A stretch of 17,386 bases of DNA from Flavobacterium psychrophilum (GCA_003243255.1 QFQM01000092.1:1-17386); one strand, 5' to 3'; counted from the first letter of the stretch, positions 7,496 through 14,979 are shown. Notes: generated by a model not told the origin, from the sequence alone. Translations and numbers: made by a program.

Positions 7496-8500
7496 TTAGT
7501 TATAGTTTCTGAGATTTCCCCACACCACGCAGGTACTTCCCCATGTGAATCCGGCACCGAATGCGGTCAGCAATATTTTGTCACCGGGTTTAAAATCGTT
7601 ATGAAAGTCCCACAGGCAAAGCGGTAACGTAGCCGCTGTGGTGTTGCCGTAACGCTCAATATTCACCTTTACTTTTTCTTTAGGAATACCCAGATTTTGC
7701 CCTACCGAATCGATAATACGCAGGTTGGCCTGATGTGGCACTACCCAGTTGATATCTTCAGTGGTAATATCCAGTTTTTGCAACAATTCATTACTTGCAC
7801 TTGTCATACCGTTTATGGCATTTTTAAACACGGTACGCCCGTCCTGCTGTACATAATGCCTTTTATCGTCAAGTGTTTGCTGGCCTGTTCCTTCAGCCGA
7901 TCCTCCTGCCGGCACCGAAAGGAACTCAACCCCGCTTCCATCAGATTTGTAAACCGTATCCAAAACTCCTGTACCATCCTGAGAAGGCTCTAACAGTACC
8001 GCTCCCGCCCCATCACCAAAAAGCACGCAGGTATTGCGGTCTTCATAGTTTACGATGGCACTCATCTTGTCGGCTCCTACTAAAAGTACTTTTTTATGCC
8101 TTCCGCTCTCTACAAGCGAAGCTGCTACAGAAAGCGCATATAAAAAACCGCTACAGGCGGCATTCAGGTCGAAACCCCATGCATTTTTTAACCCTGCTTT
8201 TACACAGGCAAGGGGTGCGGTAGGCGACAGTAAATTATCCGGTGTGGACGTTGACAGAATAAGTACTTCAATTTCTTCAGGGTTTACACCCGATTTTTCA
8301 AGCAGGTTTTGTATTGCGTAAGCTGCCATGTCTGAGGTAGCTTTACCTTTTTCCAGTATCCTGCGTTCTTTTATACCCGTTCGGGTAATAATCCATTCGT
8401 CTGAGGTATCCACCATCTTTTCCAGGGCGGCATTATCAAGTACCGTTTCAGGCACATAGCCTCCAACAGCTGTAATCGTTGCGTTTATTTTGGTATTCAT
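7496..8500 (-). CDS. fabH: Beta-ketoacyl-ACP synthase III (KAS III)
   Basis: Condenses an acyl-CoA primer with malonyl-ACP to start fatty-acid synthesis. The 334-residue protein has the full KAS III catalytic triad: Cys116 in LNAACSGFL, His256 in VVPHQANLR, and Asn286 in ERYGNTTAA. The start region MNTKINATITAVGGYVPE and SDEWIITRTGIKERR (33-47) are classic for FabH. An upstream in-frame ATG at 8593 would add 31 residues unlike the family, so 8500 is chosen. Followed at 2 bp by a thioesterase. No clear -7 box lies just upstream. The nearest good promoter is at 8962-8969, which would place a cobalamin riboswitch in its leader. Bacteroidota often carry more than one fabH copy, so this may not be the housekeeping copy. 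Confidence 0.93.
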   Translation of the reverse strand: MNTKINATITAVGGYVPETVLDNAALEKMVDTSDEWIITRTGIKERRILEKGKATSDMAAYAIQNLLEKSGVNPEEIEVLILSTSTPDNLLSPTAPLACVKAGLKNAWGFDLNAACSGFLYALSVAASLVESGRHKKVLLVGADKMSAIVNYEDRNTCVLFGDGAGAVLLEPSQDGTGVLDTVYKSDGSGVEFLSVPAGGSAEGTGQQTLDDKRHYVQQDGRTVFKNAINGMTSASNELLQKLDITTEDINWVVPHQANLRIIDSVGQNLGIPKEKVKVNIERYGNTTAATLPLCLWDFHNDFKPGDKILLTAFGAGFTWGSTCVVWGNLRNYN

Positions 8501-8760
8501 AAAATTTGATTGATGTATGTATTGGCGTGCAGCAATAATGGTGCTAAACTCTATCCGGAAGACGAATAAAACGCACTGCCAACATTTTGGCATAAGCCTG
8601 ATGATTTTTGTGTCATGTTTTCTGCTTTTAAAAAATTAATAAATTAGTTAAAAGCCCTTCTGCCCATTTCACAATGCCTTAAGAAGTATGTTTACAGGCG
8701 TGGGTATTCCAGGGAACTGTAACCAATAGCTTCAAACCGCGAAAGCATTGTCAAGTAAGT
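8501..8760 (-). other. Long leader between the cobalamin riboswitch and fabH
   Basis: About 260 nt with no convincing gene. It holds the predicted riboswitch expression hairpin (GCTT 8746-8743 with AAGC 8732-8729). It also holds an A/T-rich inverted repeat GCTTTTAA / TTAAAAGC (8624-8655) and a 16-bp palindrome (8577-8592). Two tiny open frames of 18 and 21 codons (8692-8748, 8551-8616) have no support beyond being open. Confidence 0.55.
8577..8592. promoter_or_regulatory. 16-bp palindrome upstream of fabH, possible operator
   Basis: TGCCAA-CATT-TTGGCA: perfect 6-bp arms around 4 bp, 77 bp before the fabH start. Its position fits an operator for fabH or a transcript-internal hairpin. The binding protein is unknown. 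Confidence 0.35.
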
Positions 8761-8930
8761 AATGGCAGGTCTCCTGACTTATGCCGTTTTTACAGTCCTT
8801 CCCATCCGCAGCGGCAGACAGTGAACATTAGCAGTAAAAACTGTGGTGTGGCATTTACAGTTGCGCGACAGTTCGTGATTTGCACACGATTCCCTTTTCA
8901 TTCCGGCCTTAGCCAAAAACCATTTCCATT
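8761..8930 (-). ncRNA. Cobalamin riboswitch (AdoCbl-type aptamer, Rfam RF00174 class)
   Basis: On the minus strand the landmarks of the cobalamin aptamer appear in order. They are AAAAGGGAA (8898-8890), CGCGCAACTGTAA (ending 8855), TTCACTG in place of the usual CCACTG, GGGAAGG (8803-8797), and the B12 box AAGTCAGGAGACCTGCC (8780-8764). AATGG (8930-8926) can pair with CCATT (8765-8761) as the closing stem. Downstream, CGGTT (8739-8735) in a hairpin loop can pair with AACTG (8862-8858), the kissing interaction that couples B12 binding to expression. It has its own promoter (8962-8969). The next gene on the strand is fabH, 260 nt further on. Such elements usually precede B12 uptake or synthesis genes or B12-independent enzymes, so the context is unusual. 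Confidence 0.93.
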
Positions 8931-8961
8931 TGATAGAAATTAAGTAAAGAACTTGTGGGTG

Positions 8962-8969
8962 CAAATATA
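8962..8969 (-). promoter_or_regulatory. Predicted -7 element of the riboswitch transcript
   Basis: Minus strand TATATTTG matches TAnnTTTG exactly, about 32 nt before the aptamer closing stem. A TTTTTG lies 15 nt upstream and doubles as the U-tail of the terminator at 8991-9022, so it may act as a -33-like element. Confidence 0.6.
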
Positions 8970-8985
8970 CCAACTATATAAATAC

Positions 8986-9022
8986 AAAAAGTCCTGTCCG
9001 GCCAATAATGACGGGACAGGAC
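8986..9022 (-). terminator. Intrinsic terminator of the outer-membrane protein gene
   Basis: On the minus strand GTCCTGTCC (9022-9014) and GGACAGGAC (8999-8991) form a perfect GC-rich 9-bp stem with a 14-nt loop, followed by TTTTTG. It begins about 22 nt after the stop codon at 9044 and insulates the riboswitch promoter immediately downstream. Confidence 0.88.
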
Positions 9023-9043
9023 GGCTAACTCAAACGTTATTGT

Positions 9044-11464
9044 TTATAAACGATTCTGTTCTTCGGTTGTCTGGCGGGTTTTCCCATCCTGCAATTTCTG
9101 GTTACCAAAACGGTACCTGAACTGAATCCTGAAACTTTGCGTATCGCCATAATTCCTGTAACTGCTGTACTGATTAGCATAACTTGTAGTGGTAGTTTGA
9201 CGCTCGCCTTTATAGATATCAGAGAAAATTAGCGAAATTTCGCCATTTTCCTTCCAGAATCGTTTCCTGAAGCTTATGGAAAGGTTCGAAATATCATCTA
9301 ATTTGTAAGCTCCGTACACAGTTGGTGAAGAGTAGTAGAAACTGAGGTCGGCAAAAAAGTCTTTCTTTTTGTTCAGCGTAAAGCGATTGTTGGTATTTCC
9401 GTAAAACGTCCACCTGTCTATTTCCTGAATAGTTCCATCCACGCCCTGAAAGCTGTTTTGCTGATACCCTCCTGTTAAAAAAGTTCCTGCTTCCCACCAC
9501 GGAAACAACTCTACATTGGTATTAAATTCTGCCCCTACAGATGTATTGCTGCTAATGTTGGTATATTCTGTTATAATAGTACTCGTAGCATAATCCTGAT
9601 AGGTTATCATGTTGAACGGATCTTTTTCGTAACGGTAAAACGCCCCAAACATATATTTACCCTTAAGCGTATACTGTAAACCCAGATTATGGGCCAGTGC
9701 CGGTTGCAGTTGCGGATTACCCGTAGTGTATGAAAAAGGCGTACTATAAGACCTGAACGGATTGAGCATGCCATACTGTGGCCTGATGATACGCTTGCCA
9801 TAAGAGAAGCCGATCTGATGATTATCGGAAGCCTTATACAACAGATAAGCCGAAGGGAAAAGCTTGAAATAATCCTGACCGTTTACTTCTCCTGTGGTTT
9901 CCAGGTTCCCTTCGAGTTTAGTATGCTCACCACGAAGCCCCAACTTAACGCCCCATTTACCAAACTCCCTGTCGGCACCTACATATCCCGCAACGATTGA
10001 TTCATCATATAAAAACCTGTTCGAAAGGTTGCCCGGAACCTGAACACCGTCAATTTCGCTGTAATAATCAAAATTATTTTCGGCATCTACCTTACCGTAA
10101 CGCATTCCTCCCTCAATTTTAGTATTACCCAACTGCCCGTTGTAATCGGCCTGAACCGATAACAAATCGACACGTCGGGTATCATCACTCTGAATGTCCT
10201 GTTGCCTGTATGGCGGTGCATCGGGCAATGAAAAAGCCGTATTTATCCCCTGATCCTGGTTGGTGTAATATGTGGTATAGTCAGACGAAAGAACCAATAC
10301 ATGCTTAGCGTTGAACTTATGCTCAAAAGATCCTGTGAAAGTGCTGTTCTTTTCCGGGTAATCCCTGTGATTATGGCTTGTAAACAATGAATCAAGCTGG
10401 CCGGAAGCATTGTAAATATGCGTTGGCGTAGTTATAAGTGCGGTACTCTTAAGACTTTGGAAACCGTTAAATCCTGCTGTAAAAGTATTAAGTGAGTCAA
10501 TGGCATATTCAGCAGTTATGTTATAGCTGTTTTGCTGTTTTGCACGGTAATGCGATTTCTCCATGCTCTTCCATGTAGATGAGACATCCCCATTGGCATC
10601 AAAGTACTTTACTTCTCCCTGGCTCTGCGCGTAATAATGGCCTGAACCAAACATATAGCCCCCAAAAACCGTAAGTTTTTTATCTTTATAATAATGATTG
10701 GTCGCTACCACCCCTTTAGGGTACATTGACTGCACATAGGCTCCCGTTACCATACCTTTGTAGCCTCCCCCAATATTCTTTTTCATTTTGATGTTCAGTA
10801 CAGCGCTACCCTGAGCCTCATATTTTGCAGGCGGAGTAGTAATCACCTCAACTGATTTTATATTACTCCCATCGGTATTTTCAAGCAGGTTTTTCAGTTC
10901 AGTTCCGGTAAGGTACACCTTCTTATCGTTTATGGTAACCAGTATACCACTGCTTCCGCGAATGGAAAGCCCATCGCCTGCTGCGGTTACTCCCGGTGTT
11001 TTCTTCACGATTTCCCAGGCATTTTCAGATGACAATATCGAATTTTCCACATCAAACTCCAGGCGGTCTATCTTGCGGGTCACTACCGGCCTTTTCTTAT
11101 CTATTACTATACCATCAAGCTCTTTCGCTGATATTTTGAGTATTATATCCTGAACCGCTAGGTTTCCTGTAATCTGAAGTGCGGTACTGTAACTCTCGTA
11201 ACCAATAGTGCTAACCTCCAAGGTATAATCGTGCTGATTTGGATCGGAAGCAATTTCAAAACGGCCATTTTCATCGGTAAACGAAGTCCTTAAAAAGGTA
11301 CTGTCCTTTAATACTGCTTTCAGGATTACATTGGCAAAAGCTACAGGCTGCCTGTTGGTATCGAGCACTTTACCGGATACGGCGGGGTTCTGCGCCGCAC
11401 AGGTAAGTGAAATGAAAGTGATAATAAATGAAAACAAACGTTTTTTAATGATGATTGAACCCAT
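9044..11464 (-). CDS. Outer-membrane beta-barrel protein, TonB-receptor-like (carboxypeptidase-regulatory domain plus OMP_b-brl_3 barrel)
   Basis: An 806-residue outer-membrane protein. An N-terminal signal peptide (to about residue 25, ending CAAQ) is followed by a carboxypeptidase-regulatory-like domain (about 28-115, VSGKVLDTNRQPVAFANVIL). A plug-like segment comes next (about 130-225, KTPGVTAAGDGLSIRGSSGI, then VEVITTPPAKYEAQGSAVLN). The remainder is beta-barrel, ending near FRIQFRYRFG with a polar tail. The family (outer membrane beta-barrel, OMP_b-brl_3) is common in Bacteroidota; its substrates are mostly unknown. The gene is divergent from a histidine kinase/response regulator pair, whose predicted binding sites lie between them, so it is a likely target of that system. 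It ends at a strong terminator. TCATCA-type repeats surround the start codon. Confidence 0.9.
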   Translation of the reverse strand: MGSIIIKKRLFSFIITFISLTCAAQNPAVSGKVLDTNRQPVAFANVILKAVLKDSTFLRTSFTDENGRFEIASDPNQHDYTLEVSTIGYESYSTALQITGNLAVQDIILKISAKELDGIVIDKKRPVVTRKIDRLEFDVENSILSSENAWEIVKKTPGVTAAGDGLSIRGSSGILVTINDKKVYLTGTELKNLLENTDGSNIKSVEVITTPPAKYEAQGSAVLNIKMKKNIGGGYKGMVTGAYVQSMYPKGVVATNHYYKDKKLTVFGGYMFGSGHYYAQSQGEVKYFDANGDVSSTWKSMEKSHYRAKQQNSYNITAEYAIDSLNTFTAGFNGFQSLKSTALITTPTHIYNASGQLDSLFTSHNHRDYPEKNSTFTGSFEHKFNAKHVLVLSSDYTTYYTNQDQGINTAFSLPDAPPYRQQDIQSDDTRRVDLLSVQADYNGQLGNTKIEGGMRYGKVDAENNFDYYSEIDGVQVPGNLSNRFLYDESIVAGYVGADREFGKWGVKLGLRGEHTKLEGNLETTGEVNGQDYFKLFPSAYLLYKASDNHQIGFSYGKRIIRPQYGMLNPFRSYSTPFSYTTGNPQLQPALAHNLGLQYTLKGKYMFGAFYRYEKDPFNMITYQDYATSTIITEYTNISSNTSVGAEFNTNVELFPWWEAGTFLTGGYQQNSFQGVDGTIQEIDRWTFYGNTNNRFTLNKKKDFFADLSFYYSSPTVYGAYKLDDISNLSISFRKRFWKENGEISLIFSDIYKGERQTTTTSYANQYSSYRNYGDTQSFRIQFRYRFGNQKLQDGKTRQTTEEQNRL

Positions 11465-11486
11465 GATGATTTGATGATTGATGATG
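11462..11486. repeat. Short TGATGAT direct repeats at the start of the outer-membrane protein gene
   Basis: Plus strand TGATGAT at 11464-11470, 11472-11478 and 11479-11485 (ATCATCA on the coding strand), with a related copy inside codons 5-7. They cover the start codon and its leader. Their role, if any, is unknown; an unstructured A/C/T-rich leader could aid initiation without a Shine-Dalgarno sequence. Confidence 0.5.
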
Positions 11487-11518
11487 AAGCAAATCTCTGT
11501 AAATGTTTTGGGTACTAC

Positions 11519-11548
11519 GGTTAATGCTAGGTTAACGACAGGTTAATG
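11519..11548. promoter_or_regulatory. Three GGTTAA direct repeats at 11-bp spacing, probable OmpR-family regulator sites
   Basis: GGTTAATG at 11519, GGTTAACG at 11530 and GGTTAATG at 11541: the six-base core is identical in all three and the spacing is exactly one helical turn. This is the geometry of OmpR/PhoB-type response regulators, which bind head-to-tail to 11-bp-phased direct repeats. The repeats lie between the outer-membrane protein gene and the kinase/regulator operon. They end 35 bp upstream of the operon -7 element, so they would be suited to activation there. Confidence 0.7.
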
Positions 11549-11583
11549 ACCATTACTGATAGCATAAACAATAAAGAAACCTT

Positions 11584-11591
11584 TAGTTTTG
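11584..11591 (+). promoter_or_regulatory. Predicted -7 element of the two-component operon
   Basis: TAGTTTTG matches TAnnTTTG and lies 25 nt before the ATG at 11617. Transcription would start near 11598, which excludes a TTG start at 11596. Confidence 0.6.
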
Positions 11592-11616
11592 TAACTTGCA
11601 GACATTACGCCTGAAC

Positions 11617-12969
11617 ATGAAACGAAAGATACTTTTCCTTATCATCGGATGCATAGTTACCGTATCGGCACTTGCCGTGATACAGGGCTATTTTATTTAT
11701 AACACCTATAAGCTGAAAGCCAAAGAGGCCAATGCAGAGATTACAGAACAATTCCTGGAGCTGGAAACCTCAGGAAAGCTGGACTCCCTTAATAGTGCAT
11801 GGATGTTGCAAACAGGTAAATTCATCAGGAACTATTATGAGAATAGAGCGCAAAAAGAGGACTACAAAAAACTCATAGCAAAGGTGTCTGATTCCCTGTC
11901 GGATGCTATGAATAATTACATTAACAAGAACCAGATCTTTGAGCAATATGAGGTAAACTACATCAATTACCTTAAAACGATAGTACTTTTCAGGGATGGC
12001 AGCAAAATTCCCGACACGCTATTTAAGGGTAAACTGATGCTTTATGGAAACAATGCTGCAGGAACGCCCGAAACTCCTGCGTCACGCTCTACCTGGCGCG
12101 ACGGAAAATTTAGCGACGACCACGAAACAACATCCCAATATACTTTTGAGGTGGTATCGCAACGCTATTACAGTATTGCCAACTGGGAACGACAGGTTTA
12201 CATCAAAATGGCGGGATTGCTTATTTTTTCGGTCGTGCTACTGAGCTTTGTCGTGATACTTTTCTATCTGTCGATAAAAAACCTGATAACCCAGAAAAAG
12301 ATTGCTGAGATAAAGACCGACTTTATCAATAACATTACCCACGAATTCCAGACACCTATAGCCGCTCTCGACATTGCTGTAAAGACCCTTCGCAAAAAAG
12401 AAGGCGAACTTACCGAAGAGCACTTCAGGCATTCGCTGGAAATTATCGACAGGCAAAACATCCGTATGCAAAAACTCTTTGGACAGGTTACCGAAGCCTC
12501 GCTTACCGAAGGGAATATCTCTGCTACCAGAGAACAGTATATTGACAGGAATTGCATCAATGAGATACTGGAAGATTTTATGCTATCGCATCCTGATATT
12601 AAAATAGAGAACAATGTCAGTGCTACCCTGTTGCGCATGGACAGGTTTCACTTTACAACTATGCTTATCAATCTTCTGGACAATGCTGTAAAATATGGTG
12701 CTGATACAATCAGTATTAACCTGACTGAAAACAGCGATACCATTACCTTAAGTGTAAACGATAACGGCATTGGTATAGCCAAAAAAGAGCAAAAGGCCAT
12801 TTTTGATAAATTTTACCGTGTACAAAAAGGCAACATACACACTTCTAAAGGATTGGGGCTTGGCCTGTTTTATGTACAACAGCTTGTAAAAGCCTACCAA
12901 GGTCACATCTCTGTAAAAAGTGATGAAGGCCGCGGTGCCGAATTCTTAATCTCAATACCTCAGGCATGA
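11617..12969 (+). CDS. Sensor histidine kinase of a two-component system
   Basis: A 450-residue inner-membrane kinase. TM1 is about residues 5-27. A periplasmic sensor of about 165 residues with no recognised fold follows, and then TM2 (about 198-221). The cytoplasmic part has the H-box DFINNITHEFQTPIAALDIA with phospho-acceptor His242. It also has the N-box MLINLLDNAVKYG (Asn356), the G1 box DNGIGIA (382-388), DKFYR as the F-box, and the G2 box GLGLGLFYV (412-420). All catalytic boxes are intact. An in-frame TTG at 11596 would add seven residues but lies upstream of the predicted transcription start, so the ATG at 11617 is used. Its stop overlaps the regulator start by 4 bp (ATGA), indicating translational coupling. 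Confidence 0.95.
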   Translation: MKRKILFLIIGCIVTVSALAVIQGYFIYNTYKLKAKEANAEITEQFLELETSGKLDSLNSAWMLQTGKFIRNYYENRAQKEDYKKLIAKVSDSLSDAMNNYINKNQIFEQYEVNYINYLKTIVLFRDGSKIPDTLFKGKLMLYGNNAAGTPETPASRSTWRDGKFSDDHETTSQYTFEVVSQRYYSIANWERQVYIKMAGLLIFSVVLLSFVVILFYLSIKNLITQKKIAEIKTDFINNITHEFQTPIAALDIAVKTLRKKEGELTEEHFRHSLEIIDRQNIRMQKLFGQVTEASLTEGNISATREQYIDRNCINEILEDFMLSHPDIKIENNVSATLLRMDRFHFTTMLINLLDNAVKYGADTISINLTENSDTITLSVNDNGIGIAKKEQKAIFDKFYRVQKGNIHTSKGLGLGLFYVQQLVKAYQGHISVKSDEGRGAEFLISIPQA

Positions 12970-13658
12970 AGCATATATTATTAGCCGAAGACGACTTTGA
13001 TTATGCCAGCATACTCAGGCAATACCTTGAAATATCCGGCTTTACCGTAACCTGGGCCAAAGATGGCGCCGAAGCATTAGCCCTGTTCCCTGAAGCCAAT
13101 CCGGATATATGTGTCTTTGATGTTATGATGCCAAAGATGGATGGCTTTACCCTTGCCGAAAAAGTAATTGCCACAAAACCTGAAACGCCTATAGTTTTTC
13201 TTACTGCCAAAGGCATGAAGGAAGATAAAATTCGCGGACTCAAACTGGGTGCCGATGATTATGTGGTAAAACCTTTTGAAGCCGATGAACTGATATTACG
13301 CATTACCAACATACTGAAACGCTCGCAACGCACTTATACCTCTCAGGAAACCGGCACCGAAACGATTGCTATAGGAAGCTATATATTTGACAATACTAAT
13401 TATACCCTAACACTAAACGACACCCTGCACCGACTTACCGAAAAAGAAGCCCACCTGATAAGCTATCTGTTTACCAACAGAAACCGTATGATCAAAAGGG
13501 AAGATATACTTACTGAAGTATGGGGTAACGACGATTTTTTCTCCGGAAGAAGCATGGATGTTTTCATCAGTCGTTTGCGGAAATATTTTGGGGAAGATAC
13601 CGCAATTGCGATCAACAGTTACCGCGGACTTGGCCTTGAGTTTAAAATTAATTACTGA
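12966..13658 (+). CDS. OmpR/PhoB-family response regulator
   Basis: A 230-residue DNA-binding regulator, partner of the kinase encoded just upstream (4-bp overlap). The receiver domain (1-120) has the acidic pocket Asp9-Asp10, phospho-acceptor Asp52 in VFDVMMPKMDG, Thr80 in FLTAK, and Lys102 in VVKPFEADEL. A winged-helix domain follows (about 133-230), with LTEKEAHLISYLFTNRNRMI and SMDVFISRLRKYFGEDTAIA, then the terminal hairpin YRGLGLEFKI. Proteins of this type bind tandem direct repeats about 11 bp apart. Exactly such repeats (11519-11548) lie upstream of the operon and of the divergent outer-membrane protein gene. Confidence 0.96.
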   Translation: MKHILLAEDDFDYASILRQYLEISGFTVTWAKDGAEALALFPEANPDICVFDVMMPKMDGFTLAEKVIATKPETPIVFLTAKGMKEDKIRGLKLGADDYVVKPFEADELILRITNILKRSQRTYTSQETGTETIAIGSYIFDNTNYTLTLNDTLHRLTEKEAHLISYLFTNRNRMIKREDILTEVWGNDDFFSGRSMDVFISRLRKYFGEDTAIAINSYRGLGLEFKINY

Positions 13659-13703
13659 CAATCAAAATTTTAGCTACATTTACACAACCAACACTTATCA
13701 ATC

Positions 13704-13985
13704 ATGGCACGAACATTACTCTTTACACTGCTGCTTTTCTTTTGCATATCGGATGCTTTATCTCCTGATTCAGTACGATACGATTTCGATAATGAAATGA
13801 GTGTGAATTTGCCCTTTGAAAGTGCTGTGACTATAGTTGATGAGTCAGAAATGTGTAAACCTACTGGTGTTGAGACTGTAGTCTATACTGACGGCAAAAC
13901 CGAACCGGCTCCTGAGAAAAAGAAAACTATTAGCAAACCTCTGAAAAAGAGACCAGCCAAAAAGACCCAGCCTAAAAAAGTATAA
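13704..13985 (+). CDS. Small secreted Lys/Pro-rich protein of unknown function (93 aa)
   Basis: Not a family I recognise. It starts MARTLLFTLLLFFCISDALS, a likely signal peptide, so it is probably exported to the periplasm or beyond. The mature part has an acidic middle (DNEMSVNLPFESAVTIVDES) with one Cys, and a strongly basic tail from about residue 70 (KKKTISKPLKKRPAKKTQPKKV in character). This tail could bind nucleic acid, LPS or peptidoglycan. It begins 45 bp after the response-regulator gene on the same strand and may belong to that transcript. A near -7 box (TACATTTA at 13675-13682, one mismatch) could give it its own promoter. Its stop is 4 bp from the stop of the convergent regulator gene. 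Confidence 0.65.
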   Translation: MARTLLFTLLLFFCISDALSPDSVRYDFDNEMSVNLPFESAVTIVDESEMCKPTGVETVVYTDGKTEPAPEKKKTISKPLKKRPAKKTQPKKV

Positions 13986-13989
13986 ATCT

Positions 13990-14955
13990 TTACACTAATT
14001 GCCCGCTGAATTTCTCCCTGTACATTTTGGGAGTCATACCTACATTCTTTTTAAATAAAGTACGGAAGGTTTTCAGGTCGTTATACCCTGACTCAAGCAT
14101 TACCTCTAATATACTGTGACGTGACTGTTCCAGCATTTGCTTTGCGGCTTCGATACGCGTCTTCTGAAGGTATTCTATAGGTGTGATACCCGTAACCTGC
14201 TTAAAACGTCGTACCAGATTGCGTCGGCTTGCCGGCACATCGATAATAATTTCTTCGATTGTATTTGCAGTGTTGAAATTCTTTCTGATCTCTTCCTGAG
14301 CCCTTTTTACTAAATCATCCCCATGATCTTCGGCAGGAGTAAATGTTCCAAAATACGTTTGCCTGTTTCGGTCAAGGTCAATGGAGAAAACCTTTGCTGC
14401 CTTTACTGCTACTTTCTTACTACAATAGATTTCCAACAGCAGCATAAGCAGGTGGAATGTATTGGTTGCTCCTCCGCTGGTATATACCCTGTCTTTTTCG
14501 GTCACAACCGCTTCTGCCTGCAATTGCACTAAAGGGAATAATTTGGAGAAGGCCTGTTCAGCATTAATATGTGTAGTTGCAGGCCTGTTGTCCAGCAATC
14601 CGGAAGCACCCAACAAGAATGCCCCTGTACAGAAACTGGCCACAGCAGCCCCTTCTTTATACTGATCCTGCAACCACGGAATCCAGGCCATATTAGCTTT
14701 AAGTGATTCCGACAGCCCTTCCCCTGTAAATGAAGGCACAAGAATCAGGTCATAATACTCTTCTTTTTCCGCTACTTTCACAGCATAACCGGGATAAATC
14801 ATGTTTTTGTGAGCCGGAAGATGCAGCAGGTCTATCGTAAAAGGCTCCTCTTTACCTTCATTACGATAAAAACGGTTAGCTGTTTCAAGTACATCGAGTA
14901 TAGCAGCCACGCTAAGTAAACGGTGGTCCTGCGTTAATAAGATTCCTAATTGCAT
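13990..14955 (-). CDS. GlxA-type transcriptional regulator (DJ-1/PfpI domain fused to AraC HTH)
   Basis: A 321-residue regulator. The N-terminal DJ-1/PfpI-like domain (about 1-170) includes the nucleophile-elbow-like AAVASFCTGAFLLGASGLLD with Cys109; in regulators of this kind it usually senses rather than catalyses. The C-terminal AraC domain (about 221-317) includes PASRRNLVRRFKQVTGITP and ILEVMLESGYNDLKTFRTLF, ending GMTPKMYREKF. An in-frame ATG at 15006 would add 17 residues, but the -7 element at 14980-14987 lies downstream of it. The ATG at 14955 (MQLGILLTQDHRLLSV, the family start) is therefore used. Divergent from the SRPBCC/VOC cassette, which it probably regulates; the signal is unknown. 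Confidence 0.92.
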   Translation of the reverse strand: MQLGILLTQDHRLLSVAAILDVLETANRFYRNEGKEEPFTIDLLHLPAHKNMIYPGYAVKVAEKEEYYDLILVPSFTGEGLSESLKANMAWIPWLQDQYKEGAAVASFCTGAFLLGASGLLDNRPATTHINAEQAFSKLFPLVQLQAEAVVTEKDRVYTSGGATNTFHLLMLLLEIYCSKKVAVKAAKVFSIDLDRNRQTYFGTFTPAEDHGDDLVKRAQEEIRKNFNTANTIEEIIIDVPASRRNLVRRFKQVTGITPIEYLQKTRIEAAKQMLEQSRHSILEVMLESGYNDLKTFRTLFKKNVGMTPKMYREKFSGQLV

Positions 14956-14979
14956 AGCGATAAGATTAGAGGGGAAGAA

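Noticed and set aside
8501..8593. 31-residue N-terminal extension of FabH from an ATG at 8593
   Set aside because: The extension is unlike any FabH N-terminus, whereas MNTKINATITAVGGY at 8500 matches the family start.
8551..8616. 21-codon open frame (MTQKSSGLCQN...) between the riboswitch and fabH
   Set aside because: Too short, with no initiation signal and overlapping the palindrome at 8577-8592; kept only as a mention in the leader.
8624..8655. A/T-rich inverted repeat GCTTTTAA / TTAAAAGC as a terminator for the riboswitch
   Set aside because: It has no T-run after the stem on the minus strand and a long loop, so attenuation by this hairpin is not supported.
8779..8973. 64-codon minus-strand open frame
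   Set aside because: It overlaps the cobalamin riboswitch and its promoter almost entirely; the RNA motifs explain the sequence.
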